This document shows positions 1 to 10,836 of a DNA stretch of 64,000 nucleotides, in pieces. The position numbers and the translations under genes are program-made. The stretch covers positions 5,118,501 to 5,182,500 of the forward strand of contig CM018032.1 in the NCBI GenBank assembly GCA_008638375.1. The letters run 5' to 3'. Origin of the DNA: Nyssa sinensis (lineage: Eukaryota > Streptophyta > Magnoliopsida > Cornales > Nyssaceae). The notes beneath the pieces were generated by a model. That model was given only the letters and a program-made list of their open reading frames with translations, was not told the origin of the DNA and made no database searches. Position 1 is the first letter of the stretch. Each line of letters starts with the position of its first letter.

Positions 1-544
1 TTGAAAATATTCAACGAATGTGGGATGATGTTATTGACCTTATTAAGAGGCCATGTGGGTAAGATCCAACTTTGCTCTCCGACAATATTCTGTTCAAGAT
101 TATATTTTTAGCCTTAGAAGCATCTTGGAGGCCTTATAATTTCTGGTTTGGTCTCTACACGGTATCATTTGTCCCATTGATTTTAACTGGAGCACTTAGT
201 CTGGGTGTATAATTTGTTGAGGGGCTGGTTTTGGCTTTTATTTGTTATTTTGGGGTTGAGGGACTGTCTCTTCTTATTGTTTCTGGCTTGGTTTTAATTG
301 TTATTTTGGGTTGGGGGGGCTGACTCTTCTTGTTGCCTTGCCTGATTCTTTACTTTGAGTTATGTTAGTAACTTGCCAACTTTCTTTGGGTATGTGCTGT
401 CAAATGATTTGGGGCTGCCAAGGTGCCAACCTAGTTGGGATGTTGACTTTTTTCTATGGTATCTTTTGCACTTTCCCTTTTGATGTAATATCTGGCCTCT
501 GATTACATTAATAAATTCTTCTTCTTTTTTTTCGATCAAAAAAA
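1..544 (+). mobile_element. LINE 3' end (copy A)
   Basis: The first ~140 bases still read as the C-terminus of a LINE reverse transcriptase polyprotein, with the DVIDLIK and AMWVRSNFALR stretches seen complete at 6236-6520. They are followed by a T/G-rich 3' UTR and a short A-run at 538-544. The bases after the A-run (agtaagtataa, 547-557) correspond to the target duplication of the second copy at 6220-6931. The two are therefore copies of one insertion duplicated with its flank, not two insertions. The 5' part lies outside the window. Confidence 0.8.
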
Positions 545-1933
545 GGAGTAAGTATAATATGTATATATATATATATATAAAGAAAGTAAAAAATTATTTT
601 TAATATTAAAAAATGACCTTATTTAGAATTGTCACTTTATTATTTTAAGCCTCTAATTATATATAGTGGGCCTTATCTTGGGTGCCTCTTTGTAGAATAT
701 TGCATATCCACAATGAAACTAAAAGGTGACAACATTTTCATTAATACAGGGATAGAGGTATATGAAATAGTTGGGTTGAGCATGCAATGAAATTGCATTT
801 GAAAGTCTACAGTAGTCTGTTTGATTTAACAAACAAAACACTCTAAATATTTTGTGGATATGTATGTTACTCGAAAGAGAAAAAAAAAAAGCACTAGAGA
901 TTTTCTGGAGAAGTTTCCATGAAGATAGAAGTTAGTGTGTATGAATTAATGAAAATTTTATTTCCCAAAAATTAAGTGACTTTATTCGGTATCTTTAGCA
1001 TTTTCCATGCTTTAATATCAATGATTTAATGAGATGTTATGCAAGAAAGAAAATAGACAAGAAGCATATATAACACAAACTTACCCCGCCAACACCAATT
1101 ACACGGTAAATGACTGAGAACAAAAGTAGTTGATGCGTATATAGATATATATATATATATATGTATGTATATAAAGGGTGAACAAGACAGTATAAGTGTG
1201 TAACATAAACTTAGCCCAGAAGTCAAAGACTCTTATCACTAAAATTCGGAGCTCTGTGTGTCCCTGTCTCTAAATTCCAAACTCTCCCAATGCCCTGCTT
1301 GCTTTGTCTTTTAAGCTATTTATAATGCCCAAAATTCGAAACTTGTAATAGAATAGACCAACTGCTAGCTTGTGAGTTGCGAGACATGAAAGTGAGATTT
1401 AAATTTGGTAATTAAAGGACTTTTGACCCTTAAGGACATTTTGTTCATATTCAATTTTTTTTTTTATTTTTTTTGTAATAAATCCAGTTAATAATGACAT
1501 TGACAAATTCGTTATATCTTTGATGCCTCCCATGTAAGTTTTATTTTTTTTAATAAAAAAAATATATTGTTAAATTAAATGGTTCCTTGTTAGTTCATTA
1601 AAACTAACTTGATATTTGTAACTTGCTCATAATTTAGTATCAAACGTTTGTTCACCTATATAAAATCTCATAATTGATAAATTTAATATAAATTTTATTA
1701 AATGTTATATTATAAAATTTACTATCATTGAACTGAAATTTGATTTATCCGTCACATGCCTTGTTAACCAAAACTTCGTTGATAAATGCAATGCTTGTTA
1801 GTAATGTGATCTACTAGATGGTATTCCCATATATCTTTGAGAACTAGCAAGGAATTGTTCTCAAATTTTTGCCCTTTTCCTCTCCTCCCCACAAAGTGAT
1901 TCCGCTTGTCATTGTTAATTATCTCATAAAGAA

Positions 1934-2022
1934 TGTTAGCGTCAGTTGTGAGCGATCGTCACTCGCGATCTAATTGACACATGTATTATACGTGCGTACA
2001 CTAGCAACTGACGCTAGCATAT
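1934..2022. repeat. Palindromic MITE remnant (internally deleted)
   Basis: The left arm ttagcgtcagttgtgagc and right arm gcaactgacgctagca are inverted repeats. The centre is shortened relative to the fuller copy at 12319-12456. Coding capacity is nil. Confidence 0.55.
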
Positions 2023-2652
2023 CTCATTACCTTATGTCACATCTTTTTTAAAAAAACAACATTGTTTGCTAATATCATTTACTAATTATTGTTTCATTTA
2101 TGTTAAACATAGATTTTGATATTGTCATGGTACAAAAATGCTAACTTTTGACAATTCTATTTTATTTTACTGTTAAAATATTATTTTTTAACACAATAAA
2201 TACTTATTTTTCTTTTCAACAATTCAGAGGCGGATGGCCATGGGGGCTAGGCTAGGCTTAGCCCCTCTCAAATTATAGAATTTTTTTATTACATGTAAAA
2301 TTTTGACCCTTTTAAAATTAGTTCATTCTAAAATTTTGACTCAACGCAATTTTTACCTATTATTTTTCTCATTTCTTATCTAAAATTTTAGCCACTCCCA
2401 AAAAATTTGGTGCAAATGGCTATTGGCCCCATAGAATAACACTTCTTTAGATTGAAAAGCTTCATTCATAATGCATTGCATTTAGTAATGTGATCTGATT
2501 AATTAATATTCCTATCTTTGGAAAGCAGTATGGAATTCTTCCTCGATTCCTGTCCTTCCCCAAATGTAGCTTGCTTCCAAATCATGGCACTAAATGCCCA
2601 TGTAGTTGCAGTAGATGTGATATTCAAATAATTAGGAAGGAAAATTCTATAG

Positions 2653-2735
2653 TTTTTTGGAAAAGTATGATTGTATTAGACAAAAGAAAACTATACAAAG
2701 GGGGCCTCCTTCAAGAAGGGAGAGCCAGCAGCTAA
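2653..2735 (-). mobile_element. LINE 3' tail remnant
   Basis: Read on the minus strand, the segment ends in a short A-run (TTTTTT at 2653-2658) after the motif ttttgtctaatacaatcat, typical of plant LINE 3' UTRs. The same tail is present next to the third DUF247 gene (27237-27330), so it predates the cluster duplication. Confidence 0.6.
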
Positions 2736-2784
2736 TCAACTAGTAGCAACTTGTATGGTTGTGGAAATAGCCTTGACTGAGATG

Positions 2785-3225
2785 TGATGTAGAACAGATT
2801 TGTTACCTTAAAAATATGAAAAGTTGTTTTAGAGTTGTACTAGGACTGTTTAATTTTTTTTATTTTAATTTTTCTAGTTTCCTAGTTTTATTTGGATTAG
2901 TAGAGAAAATATATGAATTAATAGTTTCCTATTTGAGTTGCTAGTCTTTATTGTAATAGGATTAGTATAAAAATAAGAGTTTTGGTTTCCTAGTCAAAGT
3001 AGTAGTGTTTTAGCGCTATAAATATGATGTAATAGGTCTTTATGAGATGATTATTCATTAATATTAATTCAATTACGAATTTTGGAGATTTATTTTCTCT
3101 TATTGGGTGAGGAGTCCCCATGTTCTGTGCTCGTGGATTCGAGTGTGTTACTTTTGTTCGTGAATTCGGACAATTATCTAAGAAATAGGCGGTGCCCTAT
3201 TTCTTTACAAGCTTCCGCTACGTCA
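2785..3225. mobile_element. Solo LTR, 441 bp, with 5-bp TSD
   Basis: The element begins TGATGTAG and ends CTACGTCA (TG...CA with near-perfect short inverted ends). It is flanked by the direct repeat agatg (2780-2784 and 3226-3230). The paralogous sites beside the other DUF247 genes (about 18850 and 27455) show the empty site, one agatg followed by ttgccagatc. A TATA-like tataaata is present near 3018. No internal retrotransposon region is left, so LTR-LTR recombination removed it. Family not determined; size suits Copia. Confidence 0.92.
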
Positions 3226-3445
3226 AGATGTTGCCAGATCATTTAAGATATTGATAGGAATAAACACCATAGACTAAAACTGAAAAAGGTTCTTATTTCG
3301 AATGTATACATTCACATTAGAACAACACATACAAAATACTACGTAATACATACTCTTTTTAGTAGAAATCTAATTGAAACAACACATTCACAAACACTAT
3401 AAATAACTACAAATATAATTGAAACATAATATACCGCTTTTCGAA

Positions 3446-4771
3446 CTAAGCAATCAAGGTAATTAGGGCTGCTACTGTCTGTATTATAGTGAGGAAAATG
3501 AGGAAAGCTACTGCAATTGTTGAAATAGTTGCCCATGGATTGTTGAAATAATTACGCCTTAATTTTGCCATGGCTTGGTTCCAACTTGTTTCATAATGCT
3601 TGTTCAGCTTTTCGCATAAATCAGAGTAATAGTAAGTTTCTGTATCAATGATTCTTCCATCACCCATCTTGTTGAAAATACATGCCACCTCCTCGTCATC
3701 CCCCAACCAGTTTTCCATTATTCCAGAGAGTCGAAGTGTAGTCACATCTTTTTTTGCGTTAATAAGTTTATCCATGAAGTATGTGTAATCAGTAAAACAC
3801 ATGGGTTTGACATCCGAAGAGTGCTGCTCATAAGCAATGATATTACGGAATAATGTCTCTGTTGAATCATCTACTGTAAAATTGGGGATTTTTAAGTGAC
3901 CCTGCGCAAAACTTATATCAAAGCAGCTAAGAAGACTGCTCTTAACAACTTGGAAGCTAACACCAGCCTCATGAAGCTCCGTCAGACAGGGTATTTGGGA
4001 ACAGCTTTCGTTTGAAGAAGTCGGCCTACGTGAGGGACGACAAACATTATGCAACAAGTCAAGAAAGTGCTTGCTTTCACTAACAGATTTGTGTCCCAGA
4101 GCAACACGTAGATGAGAATTGAGAGATAACGGGGCTGGTAGCGTCTCCTTGATAGGAATCATAGAAAGCTCTAAAAGAGCAGTATGTGAATTTGGAATTT
4201 GGGTCATGTCAAACAATCCAGAGAGAACGAAGAATGGAAGTTGGTTTTCGAGAAGCATCATGTCACGCAAGATTTGAAACTGCATCCAAAGTGATTTAAA
4301 AATAGGGTCATCCGTATGTCGTAATTTTTCTGACTGAAATTTACGAAGAAACTCAATAATAAAGCAAGCATCAAGCAACATCATTTTGACAAAGTTGTCT
4401 CTCACGAGGGGTTCTGCATAAAATCCACGAGCTCTATCCTCCAGTTTCTGCATGAACAACAAGTAATGCTCTGCACTGTTCCCATTGTTGCGTTCAAGAA
4501 GTGAATGCAAATACCGTAGCTTATGTTCTTCCATTGCATGTAGTTTGGGATTACCATGGTGGTATGGACCTATAGATACTAGCATCGGTGTGTATGCATC
4601 TGCATTTACGTGACGTAGTCCATGGTGCACTCTGAAGATACAAGCTTTGGGGAGTAAAGATGGCAAATGATGAATCTCTTCATTGATATTATGCAATATT
4701 TTTTGATGAACTCTATTAAGTCCACTAGAACCTGGAAGAATTCCCTTCTCAACATCGATGTGATGTTCCAT
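3446..4771 (-). CDS. DUF247 (UPF0481) family protein, copy 1
   Basis: Intronless ORF of 441 codons. The ATG at 4771-4769 (MEHHID) is the first in frame; an upstream GTG keeps the frame open but is not a plausible plant start. DUF247 hallmarks are visible: ACIFRVHHGLR (43-53), AYTPMLVSIGPYHHG (59-73), AMEEHKLRYL (79-88), MLLDACFIIEFLR (131-143), MLLENQLPFFVL (172-183) and a C-terminal PWATIST followed by a hydrophobic segment (about 414-440), probably a single membrane anchor. No signal peptide is seen. Length is normal for the family. A splice-acceptor-like ctaacag lies ~40 bp upstream of the ATG, suggesting a 5' UTR intron. Compared with copies 2 and 3 it lacks four residues after YAEP. Molecular function is unknown for most of the family; some grass members are self-incompatibility determinants. 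No function is assigned here. Confidence 0.93.
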   Translation of the reverse strand: MEHHIDVEKGILPGSSGLNRVHQKILHNINEEIHHLPSLLPKACIFRVHHGLRHVNADAYTPMLVSIGPYHHGNPKLHAMEEHKLRYLHSLLERNNGNSAEHYLLFMQKLEDRARGFYAEPLVRDNFVKMMLLDACFIIEFLRKFQSEKLRHTDDPIFKSLWMQFQILRDMMLLENQLPFFVLSGLFDMTQIPNSHTALLELSMIPIKETLPAPLSLNSHLRVALGHKSVSESKHFLDLLHNVCRPSRRPTSSNESCSQIPCLTELHEAGVSFQVVKSSLLSCFDISFAQGHLKIPNFTVDDSTETLFRNIIAYEQHSSDVKPMCFTDYTYFMDKLINAKKDVTTLRLSGIMENWLGDDEEVACIFNKMGDGRIIDTETYYYSDLCEKLNKHYETSWNQAMAKLRRNYFNNPWATISTIAVAFLIFLTIIQTVAALITLIA

Positions 4772-4972
4772 CACTTAGTTTTCAAATAAAAGTAGCTTTG
4801 TGACTCAGAACCTGTTAGATTCAAACAAATTGCAATTGATTAGCGCATAACAAAGAATTGAACCATCGTGCCAGTGTTAGACACAGATGATCCAGTGCTA
4901 AAAGATTGTATCTATGCAATGTTCGTAAGTAAAAATTAATGGCCATGAGGCGGTGGGCATTGAACATAGTTC

Positions 4973-5250
4973 TTTTTTTGGGTAAGTTAAATTTGTATTA
5001 AAAAGAAAAGAGATATACAAATATACAAAAGGTAAGCCCCCGAAAGAGGCCAAAAGAGCAAAACAGAGGGAAACGACCCCAAAGCAAGCGGAGCCTTACA
5101 AGTTACAACTGAAACAATCCAAAGATTCAGGAAACAAAAGGGGCCTATCTCAGCTAAGGATGGATCTTAACTCAAACTTATCTTAGCAAGGGGAGACACT
5201 TTCACTTGAAACACTCAAGAACAACCACAATGCTCTGGTCCTCTGGAACA
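4973..5250 (-). mobile_element. LINE 3' tail in the upstream region of DUF247 copy 1
   Basis: On the minus strand this reads as a plant LINE 3' UTR (tggcctctttcgggggctt, then ttgtatatctctttt) ending in an A-run (TTTTTTT at 4973-4979) facing the gene ~200 bp away. The same tail occupies the same position upstream of copies 2 and 3, so the insertion predates duplication. Confidence 0.75.
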
Positions 5251-6208
5251 ATACTTTATCATCTGTGAAATCCTACCCATTTACCTACCAAAAATAAAAA
5301 GGAAATAAAACCCACTCATTAGTGAAGCATGAGTATCTGTCAACGAGGACCCGATCCAAGATCCAATAACTCGATTATAATATGTATTAGATAGTCCATA
5401 ATTATACTTACAGACCAGGTATGAATTTGCATGATCAAATCTGTTAATGTCATATTTAATAAGACCAACATAAAATCATTCTCTTTGATGGGCTAGTAGA
5501 GTAGGTTTTTTGATTATGTCTTGTATTCCTAATTCGACTTGCATCAGACCAACAAAAAATCATTCTCTTTATTGAGATTTTTTGTGAGCCTTCTATTGTT
5601 TCTCTTCTCTCTCATTTTATTCTTCTTCTCCACCTACAATTGACTATATAATGTAAAAGATTAAATGAATTAATTATATTATCTATTAAAAAGAATATGT
5701 TAGTAAAATTTAAATATAAAAAATTAATTATTAATTTTAGATCCCAAAAGTAAGATGAAAAAAATCTTAAATTACGTTATAGATAACTATACCAAAGTGG
5801 TCTCATCTGGAATTTTTGTCATGAGAGCCGGGACCAACTCAACTATAAAACTAACAAAACAATCGCTTTAAGTCCCACTTAAGAAAAAGATTCCAAATTT
5901 TATGTATTTATAGCATAATCAAATTAAAAGTCTAACTCTACAAAATGTTTAAATTTTATGTATTTATAATATAATCAAATTAGAAGTCTAACGTAAATGA
6001 AAATCTAAATTAAATCTACAAAAAAAAAAACCATAAGGACTCAATGAAATAAGAAGTTAAATATATGAATAGAGTTTTATTCATATAGTACTATAATATT
6101 TTATTTCTATCTATTTAGATAAAAAAAAATATGTAAAAACTCTTATTAGAGTTTCATTCAATATAAACCTCTCTATTGTAGGAAAATAATTAAATTTACT
6201 ATTATAAG
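5251..6208. other. AT-rich spacer shared with copy 2
   Basis: No gene is seen. The stretch 5165-5830 is homologous to 20811-21560 upstream of DUF247 copy 2 (shared ttgtattcctaattcgactt and cctacaattgactatataat). The rest is AT-rich without recognisable structure. Confidence 0.6.
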
Positions 6209-6219
6209 AGTAAATATAA

Positions 6220-6931
6220 GTGGTGGGGTGTTTGTTTGGTTATTCCTCCTTCAATTAGAGTTCTATTCCATTGGTGGATGGATTGGAACCACTTGAGTTC
6301 CAAAAAAGTAATTTGGAGTTCTATTCTACTAGCTATCTTATGGACAATCTGGGAAGTAAGAAATGACTTGGTTTTTGAAAATATTCAACCAATATGGGAT
6401 GATGTTATTGACCTTATTAAGACAAGGGTGGCCATGTGGGTAAGATCCAACTTTGCTCTCCGACAATATTTTGTTCAAGATTATATTTTTAGCCTTAGAA
6501 GCATCTTAGAGGCCTTGTAATTTCTGGTTTGGTCTCTACACTGTATCATCTGTCCCATTGATTTTAACTGGAACACTTAGTCTGGGTGTATAATTGGTTG
6601 AGGTGCTGGTTTTGGCTTTTATTTGTTATTTTGGGTTGAGGGACTGTCTCTTCTTATTGTTTCTGGCTTGGTTTTCTTTGTTATTTTGTGTTGGGGGGTC
6701 GACTCTTCTTGTTGTCTTGCTTGATTCTTTACTTTGATTTATGTTAGTAACTTGACAACACAGCCAACTTTCTTTGGGTTTGTGTTGTCAAATGATTTGG
6801 GGCTGTCAAGGTGCCAACCTAGTTGGAATGTTGGCTTTTCTCTACTATGTCTTTTGCATTTCTCATTTTGATGTAATATCACTCCTCTTATTACATTATT
6901 AAATTCTTTTTTTTTTGTCAATAAAAAAAGA
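6220..6931 (+). mobile_element. 5'-truncated LINE with 11-bp TSD (copy B)
   Basis: This is the 3' end of a non-LTR retrotransposon. It encodes the reverse transcriptase C-terminus (6236-6520: ILLAILWTIWEVRNDLVFEN, then DVIDLIKTRVAMWV), a T/G-rich 3' UTR and an A-run at 6923-6929. Direct repeats agtaaatataa at 6209-6219 and 6932-6942 are its target-site duplication. The 5' truncation is typical of incomplete reverse transcription. Not a host gene. Confidence 0.88.
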
Positions 6932-7365
6932 AGTAAATATAATATATATTTATATATATATATATAAAAGAAAGAAAGTAAAAAATTATATATATATATA
7001 TATACACACACACATAAAAGAAAGAAAGAAAAAAATTATATATATATAAAAGAAAGAAAGTAAAAAAATATTTTAATATTAAAAAATGATCTTATTTAGA
7101 ATTGTCACTTTATTATTTTAGGTCTCTAATTATATATAACGGGCTGTGTCTCGGGTGCCTCTTTCTAGAATATCGCATATCCACAATGAAACTAAAAGGT
7201 GACAACATTTTCATTATTACAGGGATAGAGGTATATGAAATAGTTAGGTTGAGCATGCAATGAAATTGCATTTGAAAGTCTACAATAGTCTGTTTGTACT
7301 TGCCCCCACAAATTTACATCCCATGTGATGTCTTTTGGTTTTGCGACTAGATCTAAAACAAAACA

Positions 7366-7366
7366 A

Positions 7367-7409
<43 letters not shown>
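7366..7409. repeat. (AT)n microsatellite
   Basis: About 44 bp of uninterrupted AT dinucleotides, absent at this point in copy A. Confidence 0.9.
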
Positions 7410-7411
<2 letters not shown>

Positions 7412-7901
7412 GAAGATAGAAGTTAAGTGTGTATGAATTAATGAAAATTTTATTTCCCAAAAATTAAGTGACTTTATGCCGTATCGTTAGCATTTTCCAT
7501 GCTTTAATACCAATGATTTAATGAGACGTTATGCAAGAAAGAAAATAGACAAAAAGCATAAATAACACAAACTTACATCAGAAGTAAATGGCTGTATCAA
7601 CTTGTAACATCTGAATTTTTTATTTCCTTTTTGCATATTTAGCTTCTAATAAAGAAGTCTGAAAGGCCAGCTTGAGAGTTGAGTTCTCTGGTATTGCATC
7701 ATATCACGTATCTTCTTAAGTAAATGTTGGAATGACATTTTATTTTTGATTTATTTATTTTGTAAAGTCAAGGATGGAGGGAAAAGTGTATGTAACTAAA
7801 AGAAATTCTTAAGTAAAGAAAAGATAGTTGATGCCCAAACGTCCAGACGACCCGCCAACACCAATTAAACGGTAGATGACTTAGAACAAAAATAGTTGAT
7901 G

Positions 7902-7941
<40 letters not shown>

Positions 7942-8289
7942 TGACCGGCAAAGAAAAGATATATCATTAATAAGAAAAAACTCCCATACAAACATTACAA
8001 AGACTCAAAACTCCTAACCACCCAACATTAACAAAGCAGTTGGTAAGGAACCAATAACAACAGATAAGAAGAAAACTATACTATCACAATAGATGAAACA
8101 AAACACAAAGAAAAGAAGAAGGAAACTTATCTTCATCCAAGATTACTGCAACAAGCAGTAATGCAAATGAGGAAACAAGAACTGCGACTAGCATTAACAT
8201 GATATAGAAGAAGGCCAAAAACGAATACTTTAAACTTCCCACCCTCATGCAAATCCTCAGCCAATAAAAGTTACTCAGCAATCAAAAGA

Positions 8290-9858
8290 ATTCTGAGGTG
8301 CTTTGAAGTTCTCTCCGGCCTGAAAATCAACTTCCATAAGAGTGATGCTTGTGGTGTGGGTGTCTCTACTGCTCTCATCAAGGATATAGCTGAGATACTC
8401 AAATGCAATGTCAAATCCTTGCCTTTGAAGTATCTCGGGCTTCCTCTAGGTGCTAGCCCCAGATTAAAGAAGACATGGGCCCCTGTTATTGATAAATTCA
8501 AAGTGAAGCTGGCCTCTTGAAAAAGAAGGTACCTCTCTTTTGGTGGTAGAATAACTCTAATCAAATCAGTTCTCCAAAGTCTCCCCCTGTACTTCTTCTC
8601 TTTATTTAAAATGCCTGCATCAGTTGCAAATTCGATTGACAAGATCCAATCAAGATTCTTGTGGGGTGACAGCGACGGAAAAAGAAAAATACATTTAATC
8701 AAGTGGGAGAAATGCATCTCAAGTAAGCATTCCGGCGGCTTGGGTCTCAAAAATCTGAAACTTATGAATGAATGCCTTATTCTCAAGTGGTGGTGGAGAT
8801 TTGGCATCGAAAAGAACTCTCTCTGGAAAAGAATTCTTTCAGCTAAATACCATCATTTCGGTGGCAATTGGTTCCTAAAAAAGAGTGCAGGCACAGCCTA
8901 TCTAGACTTTGGCTGGACATCCTCCTCCTAAAAGAAAAATGCCTAAATCTCTTTGAATACTTTGTGTCCAATGTGAGCACTGTGGTGGGTAACGGGCATA
9001 ATACATCTTTCTGGCACGATTTATGGGCTGGGAATTCTTCTCTAAAATCTTTATTTCCTAGGCTCTTCAATTTATCAAGATCCAAGGAGGGTAATCTCGC
9101 CAGCTTCGCAGCTCTAAAAGGGGAAAATGGAGATTGGAATCTCCTGCTTCATCGTAGCCTAATGGCCTGGGAGGAAGAAGAGTTGTCAAAATTCCAATCC
9201 ACCCTGTGTGGTGTACTTTTGTTGTTGAGCGCTAAACCAGATATTTTGGTCTGGAAGATTAACTCCTCCAGGCTCTTCTCAGTTAAATCCATATACTCTT
9301 GCTTTGAGTGCTCTCTCCCCCCAAATGTGCAGATTGCAAACCTTATTTGGTATAATGCAGCTCCTCCAAAAGTCCAGTTCTTCGGCTGGTTGGCCTGGAA
9401 TAATCGCTCCAAAACCGCTGAATTTCTTCTCAAGTTGGGAATTCTCAAATCTGTCGATGATTGCTTGTGCCCCTTCTGCGGGTTGGAAGTTGAAACCACA
9501 GATCATCTCTTCTTATCTTGTCGCGAAGTTTGGCAAATCTGGTCAGATTGTATCAGTTGATGGAATATTCAATGGGCATCGCCTAACTCCATCAAAGCAA
9601 CACTTGATTGGTGACAAAGCTTCAACTTCAAGAAGGATCACAAACTGATCTGGGAAACAATCCCCTTCACCATCATGTGGTCTATCTGGAAGCTAAGGAA
9701 CGATTGTATCTTCAACAAGGTTAAGCCTAGCTGGTCTCATATTAGAGATCTGATCAAATCCAGACTTGCCTTTTGGATAAAATCAAAAAAAGGGGGGCTC
9801 TCCATACTCCATTAACGACCTGATCTTTAACCTTCAGAACATTATTAGCTGCCGCTGA
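8290..9858 (+). pseudogene. LINE reverse transcriptase C-terminal half with zf-RVT domain (broken)
   Basis: The conserved order is visible: RCFEVLSGLKINFHKS, the LPLKYLGLPLGAS motif, the FGGRITLIKSVLQSLPLYF block, the GGLGLKNLKLMN block, then a zf-RVT domain. In that domain PPKVQFFGWLAWNNR precedes the zinc-binding run CPFCGLEVETTDHLFLSC (about 9468-9522). It ends with a WSIWKLRND-type C-terminus (about 9670-9720). Disablements: an in-frame TGA near 8518 where a Trp is expected, a frame change between about 8880 and 8930, and further breaks after 9560. The N-terminal endonuclease and catalytic palm are missing. Confidence 0.88.
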
Positions 9859-10836
9859 ACCACTTTTCAGATGAAGTCCAGCTTGGAGCAGAGCAGATCC
9901 AAAGCCCTGATCATTTTTTCATCCGGCAGTCCCTTGTATGGATCTCCCTGATTGCATCTCCACCTCAAAATATTTGGCAGTGATTATTTCAATTCTGAAG
10001 CCACTCTTTCCAGTTTCAATTCTGAAGCAGCTGTTTTTCAGCCCCTTGTTGAGTATGCCTTGTGTTGGTGGGGGATCCTTTTTGGTTATTAGGGTGGTGT
10101 TTCCTTGTTACTGAAGTTGCCTCTGCAATCTTCAAGGGGGCCTTCTGCTGTCATGTCCTGCTCTCTGCCCTCTTGTTGCTTCCTCTGGGTTTTGCTTACA
10201 AGACCACTGCTTGTCATGGTGCCTGAGGGGCTCATTGATGTATTATTGTTGCTTCATTCAAATTGCCATTTTTTCTTCTCTAAGGATGTTGCCGTCTTTC
10301 AGTGGGTCTTCATTGGTTTGAGTGTTTGTCTTCTCTGCTTTTGGATTTTGCTGGTGCATGATATATGAGGGTTAGGTGTGTTCTGGCTGCATTTGAAGGG
10401 GAGAGTTTTTTTCTGTTAAACCTGGAATTCTGCTAATGCTGATTTGAAAATTTGGGTTAGTGGTAATTGCCTTGGCTGTTGCTGCATTTATCAATGATTG
10501 CTGTGGAAATTGGGCGTTGTTTGGCATGAGTAGAAGATGAAGAAAAAAGCTGCATCTTGTTAAAGATTATCTTGGAGCAGTAGGGAAGCTTGAAGTTGAT
10601 CTTTTGTAGTGAGAGGAGTTGATTCCAGCCCTGCTCTCCTCAACATGGCCATATATGTGTGTGTGTTCAAGGAGCTATGTATTCTATCATTGCCTGCTCA
10701 TGTATTCTGGGTGGAGATATGTTTCCTCCTCCTCTGCTCTGTTTTGTTTTTTGTTTTGTTGATGTAATCTTTCTTGTACTTCTCATAGATGTTTTGATTA
10801 TATCAATATATTCTCTTTGCTGATAAAAAAAAAAAA
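8290..10836 (+). mobile_element. Inner LINE, 5'-truncated, nested, with 12-bp TSD
   Basis: The element comprises the 3' half of a LINE polyprotein (8290-9858), a ~970-bp T/G-rich 3' UTR and an A-run at 10825-10836. Direct repeats gcaatcaaaaga at 8278-8289 and 10844-10855 flank it (seven bases separate the A-run from the right repeat). It lies inside the minus-strand LINE tail, giving a clear insertion order. Confidence 0.85.

Larger units (their letters stand above)
1..2620. repeat. Segmental duplication, copy A
   Basis: This stretch is homologous, in order, to about 6376-7580 plus 11541-13080. Copy B is interrupted by the nested LINE insertion and lacks a 431-bp piece present here (between the two atgcc motifs at 1325 and 1756). 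It holds no gene: only the LINE tail, an AT microsatellite near 560-580, a remnant of an inverted-repeat element (about 1934-2020) and a decayed element with gggggctaggctaggc-type ends (about 2225-2450). Confidence 0.8.

Noticed and set aside
4772..4774. GTG three bases upstream of the DUF247 ATG as start codon (same at copies 2 and 3)
   Set aside because: Plant nuclear genes start at ATG; the conserved MEHH start is in all three copies.
9149..9499. Minus-strand ORFs opposite the LINE reverse transcriptase
   Set aside because: Shadows of the zf-RVT coding region; the sense strand has the recognisable motifs.
10105..10368. Hydrophobic ORF after the LINE
   Set aside because: Part of the T/G-rich LINE 3' UTR.
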